Source: Morchella semilibera
Lineage: Eukaryota; Ascomycota; Pezizomycetes; Pezizales; Morchellaceae
DNA length: 64,000 nucleotides
Direction: 5' to 3'
Assembly (NCBI GenBank): GCA_009192285.1
Contig: CM018603.1
Location: 5,577,613 to 5,641,612 of the forward strand
This document shows positions 57,637 through 64,000 of the stretch, piece after piece. A program made the translations under genes and the position numbers. Positions within the stretch are counted from its first letter, which is position 1. Every line of letters begins with the position of its first letter. Under the pieces are notes generated by a model. That model did not search any database, was not told the DNA's origin, and was given only the letters and a program-made list of their open reading frames with translations.

Positions 57637-58039
57637 GGTCACTCTCACACGCGTATTGCCAGGTGACAAAAGTAACCGTGACTCTGCGTAGCACCCACCA
57701 AAGATTGGGCGGGTCGACCAACTCCCAAATTCAGCCGCCAAGGCTCATACCCAAGGGGTAGGTTCTATCAATCTAATACTTTGTAATTATATTATCTTTT
57801 CTTTTATATCTATTATCATTGTGGTATACCTGTTTCAAGACACATTCCCATATATACTCCACCACGCCAGGAAATGCATCATTTGATGCATTACCTGTCG
57901 AGGCCCCTCTTGATCAGTATGCATGATGCATTCAATGACGAATTTGCCGCCTTGCACCATTTTCCGGGAAAGGCATCAAGGGAAGCCGTGGAAAGCCATC
58001 GAATAGCTATAGACTCACTGATCACTCTACTGGTCCTTT

Positions 58040-58195
58040 TCCTGATTGAAAAGTCGTCTAGTAGGACTAGGGTGCATTAGCTGATTCATTTAGGATGCAT
58101 TTGTCGATGCATTCGTTGATGCAATTAGGATTCATTCGCCAATTCATAATTAGCGCGAAGGACTCATTGTGGGATGCATTATCTGGCGTAGTAGA
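58040..58195 (+). repeat. GATGCATT-type repeat, copy 3
   Basis: GATTGAAAAGTCGTCTAG, then CTGATTCATTTAGGATGCAT and GATGCATTATCTGGCGTAGT, related to 40376-40540. Further ATGCATT units lie just upstream (57874-57935). Confidence 0.65.
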
Positions 58196-58582
58196 GATGC
58201 AAAGTCGGATTGCGATGCAAAATTATGGTTACTCTTGTCACCCGACAATAGTAATTATAAGTCAATCTCTTGGACGTATGAGACATTTGGAGAAATCCTC
58301 TCATGCATAAACCTGCGAGCTTAACGGCACATTGGGGGGTATCCTAGAGACTACCCTACTTACCTGGGCTCCGGGTGGCTTATACCTCTAGGAGATAGCA
58401 TCTCACATGCACAAGTATCCTGAAGGCTGACATCAGCGCGGCGAGCAGCCTACCCGGCCCGGACATACACCAGGCGATAGTATTATGTAGAGAGTTTTAG
58501 TCACGCTCAAATTCGACATTCGAGGCAACTTTCGAGGCAAAATGAGCAATGGCCAACCAGGACCTGATATTTGCACTGCGTA

Positions 58583-59361
58583 TGGTGCGGCGCGTCTCAA
58601 AGATGAAATGCCGGTGTCTCTGCTGGAACAATCTTAGCCACTCCGGCTACTTATGGACCAATAAGGGCCTTCTATTCCAGCCACCTTATGGTTAAAAACT
58701 GGATCATGTCTTTTGTTTGCGGTGTAAGAGATACACGGGTATCGCCTAGTAGGCCGAGAAATGCTCAGAATCTAGTGCTCTACAGCCTTGGCAGTTTTGG
58801 GTGAAATAGTAATATGCAGAGCGCCGGATTCTGGGCGTGTCTCGGCCTGCAGCGTTGGGGAGGTTATTGTAGGGACGGGGGCCTAAAAACAGGGTTTAGG
58901 TGGCTGCCCCAGCCAATAGGACTCGTACCATACTTCTACAATAATTTTCCCCATTGCTGTACCAGGCGATAATACTGTTCCACTTCATCTTACCGCTTTT
59001 TACAAGAACCGGCAGATTCGATCTCTTGCAACTTTAGCAAGACAGGGTATCAAAAATCTATCAGATGAAAATCTCTATCATACATACCTGCAATTTTATT
59101 TCGCAGATTTCTGATATCTTCCCTGGTTGAAGGGTTATGTCCTGGGCGTGTGAGACATTTTCGAAAATCGCTCATGCATGAAAGTGATTTCAAGACTGAT
59201 GATAGTGTGAAATGCCATAGACTCCGCTGAATTCTAGAGTACTTTATTCTAGTCAATCACTTCCTACATAAGCAATGCTAATGCATGAGAGAGGTTTCGC
59301 ACGTCTCACGTGCTCAGGATAAATGATATAATTTTTGTCACCTTTAAGCTGCGCCGCACCA
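58583..59361 (+). mobile_element. TA-flanked element family D, copy 1 (779 bp)
   Basis: The ends TGGTGCGGCGCGTCTCAAAG and, mirrored, TGGTGCGGCGCAGCTTAAAG lie next to TA at 58581-58582 and 59362-59363. Segments such as GCTGGAACAATCTT and ATACTGTTCCACTTCA, and a GATATCAAAAATCTAT-type inverted segment, are shared with copy 2. A different MITE (58850-58969) is nested inside. No transposase is encoded. Confidence 0.8.
58850..58969. mobile_element. MITE nested in family D copy 1 (120 bp)
   Basis: The ends CAGCGTTGGGGAGGTTATTG and, mirrored, CAGCAATGGGGAAAATTATT form the inverted repeat. TA follows the right end (58970-58971); the left flank has lost it. Related to the partial element at 6560. Confidence 0.75.
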
Positions 59362-59718
59362 TAAATCTGAAAATTTGACGTATCACACTGCAAGCTGCGA
59401 GGGTTCAGTATCTTTATGCGACCCCCCGGCTATTCTCCCTCAAGGGTTGCCTCGATTGTTGAATTAGGACGCCAGGTTAGTATAGGACGAGATACAGACT
59501 CATTACTCCAGACTAGTCCAATTCAAGGCATTACGCAACCCAGAGTACTAATTTTTCTCGGGCCCTCCGCGCCCGCGCATAGCACGGCGTGAGCTGCGAA
59601 ACCTCTCCAATATGACTGGTCAAGAACGAGTTGAATCCAACCTGCACAATAAACCTACTCTGACCTACAGAGGGGATCGCGCCTCGCATCGGTAGAGCAC
59701 AGTTGGGCAGAGAGGTAT

Positions 59719-60092
59719 GGTGCGGCGCGTCTTAAAGGTGACATGTCTGTATTTCAGCTGGAACAATCTTGGCTGCTCCGAACCAATTAGAGCATGGTAA
59801 TCCAGCCATCTTATGGCTGGAAATCACATCTTAGCCGCAATTCCGCAATGAAGAGGGTATAAATGGGTATAATACTGTTCCACTTCACCAAGTCTTGGCA
59901 CTTTTTACATACAAAAATAGGTAAAAGGCATCATGAATAGCTTTTCAACCAGGCAAGATATCAAAAATCTATGAGATCAAAATCTTTATCATACCTATAC
60001 CTACAATCTGATCTCATAGATTTTTGATATCTTGTCTGGTTGAAAAGTTATTCGCACTGCAATTTCTGTCACCTTTAAGCTGCGCCGCACCA
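59719..60092 (+). mobile_element. TA-flanked element family D, copy 2 (374 bp) with a long internal hairpin
   Basis: The ends TGGTGCGGCGCGTCTTAAAG and, mirrored, TGGTGCGGCGCAGCTTAAAG are flanked by TA at 59717-59718 and 60093-60094. Inside, a 39-bp inverted repeat (59941-59979 and 60009-60047, one mismatch) surrounds a 29-nt loop. It is shorter than copy 1 and shares its blocks, so the two are differently deleted or interrupted relatives. Confidence 0.85.
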
Positions 60093-61331
60093 TATGTAGG
60101 CACTAAAGGGATCTATTGGGACGCGGGGGCAGGGGTCCGGGATTTAGAAGGGCTGTGTAGCGCCCTGGTTGGGGAGGGCCCTTATCCGCTGACCGTGTCG
60201 CTTTCGGTAGTCTTGGCCAACACACGCTCACTTACCAAAACGCGGCAATCGCAGCCATTCAAAAACATCGCCGCTCGCGGCTCCCTACTCATGCAGGCGC
60301 ATCCCAGCAGTGGGCAACGACAAACCAATTGTGTTGCTTCGATAAGCCAGAAAACTATCTACCATAGGGACCTTTCGTAGAATTTGTAACTTGATAGATA
60401 TCCTTCAATACTAGCTTTCTGCGATATCGGATGTGGTTCGCATACAGCTACCTTATTCCTTGTAGACACAGAAATAGAGCTAGAATGTTAGGTAAAAGAG
60501 TCTATGGTAAGATTGTCTAGTGTGGTGAGGGACCAGCTTTGTGAGTAACTCATAACCTTAACCCTCAACACACAGTCTCAAAACATTTTTGGGGAGTATG
60601 CCCGATCTTAGGTGGGGTAACTCCTCGTAATAGCACTTTGAATGTTGTACTCGGGGCAGGCAAGAAGAACCTGAACATCGTTTTTCTATTAGCCACCACT
60701 TCGACCCCTACTAGCGCGTTTTTATGTTCAGGTTCTATTTGCCTGCCCCGAGTAGAGTACATACTTGATTCGAACTTGGCCACTGTTCTAGACTCTTCGA
60801 ATAGAGGTCACTAAACCATATATCCCATCCGTCTCTAAGTGGTGCCATATCACTTTTATTTGTTTTCCGCCAAGAGAACAACCATGAAATGCTTCATAGT
60901 ACTAGGGCCTGAGGGGGAACTAGAGAATCCCCTTTTCTCCAATGCCACTAAACATAGACGATCAGGCAACAGCCTTGGCGTCAGTTCAAAATAACGGTGC
61001 CTGCCCAGCCAGAGACATGTTCCGACACTAGTGCACTGGAACCCGCCGCCATATATTGTCTAAAGTATATGCGCTCCCCGACAAGTGACATTCCGAGCCA
61101 TTGAAGCCAGGGACCAAGGCATACCGGAAATCCCGCTCACCTGAAGTCCACATCCCACAACGTACCCGTGGGAAGTATAACACAGATTAAGCCTAATACC
61201 AGAACTAATCAAATTTCATTAACCGTCTCTATTGTCTCCGGGGCCTGTCTCCTTTACCTGGTGCCTTCCGAGTGGTTTCCGGAACATAACCCGCCTCTTA
61301 CCAAGACTATCTAACGGGGATACAATCAGGG
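60093..61331. other. gene-free stretch before the second NLR
   Basis: Apart from the MITE at 60650-60752, nothing was recognised. The last few hundred bases are the likely promoter region of the hydrolase-NACHT gene. Confidence 0.4.
60650..60752. mobile_element. TA-flanked MITE, 103 bp
   Basis: The ends CTCGGGGCAGGCAAGAAGAA and, mirrored, CTCGGGGCAGGCAAATAGAA lie next to TA at 60648-60649 and 60753-60754. A ten-base fragment of the same end (TACTCGGGGTAGG) occurs near 6208. Confidence 0.85.
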
Positions 61332-64000
61332 ATGGATGAGCAGAGAGAGGAGTGGGTGAAGGTTGAGTCTCGGGCATCTTCTCCAGGCGATAGGAGCACG
61401 TTGACCCCCCAGCATAACAAGAGCGCGCCCGGACCGAGGCCAGTGTCAGGCCAGAGCTTCCGTATCTCCGACATACCAAACTCTATTTCGCAATCCCAAC
61501 TTCGTCAATTCCTGGAAGAGCTAGCTATCCCAGCTGGAGAGAGAAGAGAAGGAGATAATGTCCTTATATTGTCTCTCGCCAGGTCCCACTCCGGGATCGA
61601 TTCGACTCGATATCAGATAGCAACGGTTACCTTCCATCAGGTCCCAGAAAGACTTCTCTCATGTGTCTCTCGCTCCGAGACGGTACCAGTTTTGCTATCG
61701 AAAGGCCGGGAGTCTACGGAAGTCAACTTTGATTCTCATTTCCTTGGTTTAACGCCGTTATTCAGTGCTGAGAACCCCACGGTTGAGTGTGTTGGATATC
61801 TTTGACTTCTCCTTTACAAACCAAGGATAACCTGGCTAATTAGCGCGCTGCTATATAGTATCATTGCAGTTACTGGCCTCGCGGGGCATGCCTTCGGCTC
61901 TTGGAAGGCCCGTGGCGGCGTAAGGATGTGGCTTCGTGATTTCCTTGCAGAGGATATAGCTCAGGACGGTCATTATGTTCGAATTATGACATATGGGTAC
62001 GATTCAACACTGGTTGGGAGTGCATCGGATGCCTCAGTACACGAATTTGCAAGGAGGCTTTTAGAGACATTGAAGGACTCACGTTCTCATCCAAATGTAG
62101 GTGAAGGAACCCACCAATGGAACCTAGGCACTTTGAATATGCAGACATATTTAGCTTCACACACTTACCCTTCGTTAGGAAGAGTGTCGACCGATCATCT
62201 TTATCGCACATAGCCTTGGTGGCCTTGTTCTCAAGCATGTAGGAGCATCTCACTCGAATCACCTTAGCACTCGTTCCAGCTGACCATCTAGGCCCTTAAT
62301 GAGGCAGCACACGGTGACTCTAGAGACCAGGCCATTTTCCGATCATGTTATGCGGCCTTATTCTTCGGGGTGCCAAACAGAGGCCTTCTGAATACCCACT
62401 TAGTCTCGATGGTGCGAGGTCAGCCAAATGCGCACCTCGTGAGGGATCTCGGTGAAAGGTCACAGTTCCTTCCACAGTTACATCGAGAGTTCCAGCGTCT
62501 ATTTGTTTTCGAGGATGCCAAAATCTATTCGTTTTACGAGTCGAAGGATACCCGGTCTGTTGAGGTAGCCCTCGCGTGTCCATCCACATCTAAGGAATAT
62601 ACTTATCACCTACTCTGTTTATAGTATAACCAGGACACGAAGAAATACGAGAGGACAGGTCCACTGGTACGGATGGTTACGCGCGAATCTGCAACATCCT
62701 CGGGCCCAAATGAAAAGATTTACCATCAACTCAACATCGACGCTGACCACTCCGATATCGTTAAGTTCGGAAGCCGCTCAAATTTTGATTATATGACGGT
62801 CAGAAGGAAGATTATAGAGTGTGTTAAGGAAGCACCACGAGCCATAAGGAACCGGTTCATAAGGACGGAGAGTATGTAAACTCTGTATTTGATGGGCAAC
62901 CCTTTTAAGCCCAAATGATATCTCTACTTAGTCTTCAGATATGTTGAATTGCATGTATGAAGTATAAATAAATAAATAAACATATATGTTGAATTTAAAC
63001 TAACCAAAAGCTGCATTGCGTTCCAGGAACCTCTGAGGAGGAGCAATGCCTCCGTTCCTTACTTGCGGCCGGCAATGACTCAGTCCCTAAGGCACCGATA
63101 GCTCACCCAGGGACTTGCGAATGGCTTCTTGGGCAGGAAACTTTCAATGAGTGGCGGTTCTCCAGAAAAACAGCTTCTCGGTTCCTGTGGATTCATGGGA
63201 ATCCTGGCACTGGAAAGACGGTCCTCATGAACTTTTTGCGAGAGCAGCTGGCCACCGATTCAAAATCGTGCATCGCCTACTTTTCCTGCAACGATAAGGA
63301 AGACAACAATCGCACAGCGCTAGCAGTACTCAAGTCGCTACTATATCAGTTACTGAGGCAGAACCTGGCGTTCTTCCAACATATCCTACCAGAATATGAG
63401 AAATTGGGGATGGGTAAGGAAATGAATTGGTCGGCTACCGCGCTTTGGGGTATATTCCGCAAGATAGCCACTGATCCAGCCGCCGAATGGGTGTACTGCG
63501 TTGTTGATGCTCTGGATGAGTGTCTCGATGATCAGAGTGGAAATCACTACCGACGGTCGGATCTCCTCCGTGACCTACATGCGCTATATCTTTCACAGTC
63601 CCCAGAACAGTGCACAGCCAGAATTACACTCAGTAGCCGACCGATTCTACAAATTCAATCACTTCTACCAAATGTCAGCATTGTCATCCGACTCGAAGAC
63701 TTTAATGCTCCAGACATCGCCCGATATATTTCAGATGAGGTCGGTAGACTAGCTATCAAAGGCAAATATCCGCCAAGCCTGAAGACGGAGGTTCAGGAGG
63801 CAATTGAAGGAATGTCCGGCAACATGTTCCTTTGGGTTTCCTTGACAATGAGCGAATTAAGCAAGCGCCGCACAACCAAAGAAGTCCGCCATCTGCTTAA
63901 CAATGTCCCGCAGACCTTATTCGCATATTACGAACGTATTCTTGCCAGCATTAGTAGCGAAAATAGGGACCGAGCGAAAGTTCTGCTTATGTGGATTACG
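61332..64000 (+). CDS. NOD-like receptor with SesB-like alpha/beta-hydrolase and NACHT domains (3' end beyond window)
   Basis: Exons 61332-61786, 61859-62096, 62179-62238, 62292-62564, 62634-62871 and 63027-64000 (continuing) give 746 codons with closed phases. Residues 1-152 are an N-terminal region with FRISDIPNSISQSQLRQFLE. A lipase/esterase domain of the SesB (PGAP1-like) type follows: IIAVTGLAGHAFGSWKAR, AHSLGG with nucleophile Ser243, LFFGVPNRG, and DADHSDIVKF with likely catalytic His381. NACHT: CEWLLGQETFNEW, P-loop HGNPGTGKT (478-485), YCVVDALDEC, LSSRP, GNMFLWVSL. Repeat domains normally follow, but the window ends first. Fungal NLRs of this class couple non-self sensing to a putative lipid-modifying effector. 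Intron 5 (62872-63026, donor GTATGT) carries a tiny retroposon-like insertion. The first donor (GTGTGT) is unusual; the others are ordinary. Confidence 0.9.
62939..62995 (+). mobile_element. ultra-short retroposon-like insertion 4, in an NLR intron
   Basis: A perfect 12-bp direct repeat, ATATGTTGAATT (62939-62950 and 62984-62995), flanks GCATGTATGAAGTATAAATA + AATAAATAAACAT. It lies wholly in intron 5 of the hydrolase-NACHT gene. Confidence 0.65.

Noticed and set aside
1-64000. tRNA, rRNA or CRISPR features
   Set aside because: A few GTTCGA-like B-box fragments (for example 33948 and 48988) lack a matching A box and cloverleaf; no ribosomal RNA or spaced CRISPR repeats were seen.

Overview
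The window looks like nuclear DNA of a filamentous ascomycete. The evidence is short introns (40-158 nt) with GTATGT/GTAAG donors and CTAAC-like branch sites, a Fot1/pogo transposon, TTAGGG-type telomeric motifs, a type-3 copper tyrosinase and NACHT-type NOD-like receptors (NLRs). The very low gene density and the abundance of small non-autonomous transposons would suit a truffle-like Pezizomycete. That placement is inference; no marker gene fixes the species.

Layout. 1-402: frameshifted end of a piggyBac transposase. 0.4-7 kb: gene-free, with small hairpin elements and a dispersed repeat. 7.26-9.48 kb: an apparently complete Fot1/pogo transposon with terminal inverted repeats (TIRs), TA target duplication and a spliced transposase gene. 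9.5-19.4 kb: gene-free but full of TA-flanked miniature elements (MITEs). 19.47-22.09 kb (+): a nine-exon tyrosinase gene broken by a 437-bp GC-rich mobile element and by a frameshift. 22-29.4 kb: gene-free, with one hAT-type MITE that has a perfect 8-bp target duplication. 29.4-35.3 kb (-): a ten-exon NLR with a lipidation-type N-terminus, a proline-rich segment, a helical domain, NACHT and about 24 ankyrin repeats. 35.3-45 kb: gene-free, repeats only. 45.0-48.2 kb (+): a four-exon gene for protein kinase, SH3, a helical segment and a DUF7580-like domain. 48.2-61.3 kb: gene-free, with microsatellites, MITEs and tiny retroposon-like insertions. 61.3-64.0 kb (+): 5' part of a second NLR, with an alpha/beta-hydrolase (SesB-like) N-terminus followed by NACHT, cut by the window end.

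Three of the four cellular genes belong to the fungal NLR / programmed-cell-death / allorecognition world. The most unusual one is the kinase-SH3-DUF7580 protein. It lies 10 kb from an NLR that has a probably membrane-anchored N-terminus and a PxxP-rich linker, so the two could work together (speculative). All exon structures were built by hand from splice signals, reading phase and family resemblance. Phases close for all three NLR/kinase genes. No database search was possible.
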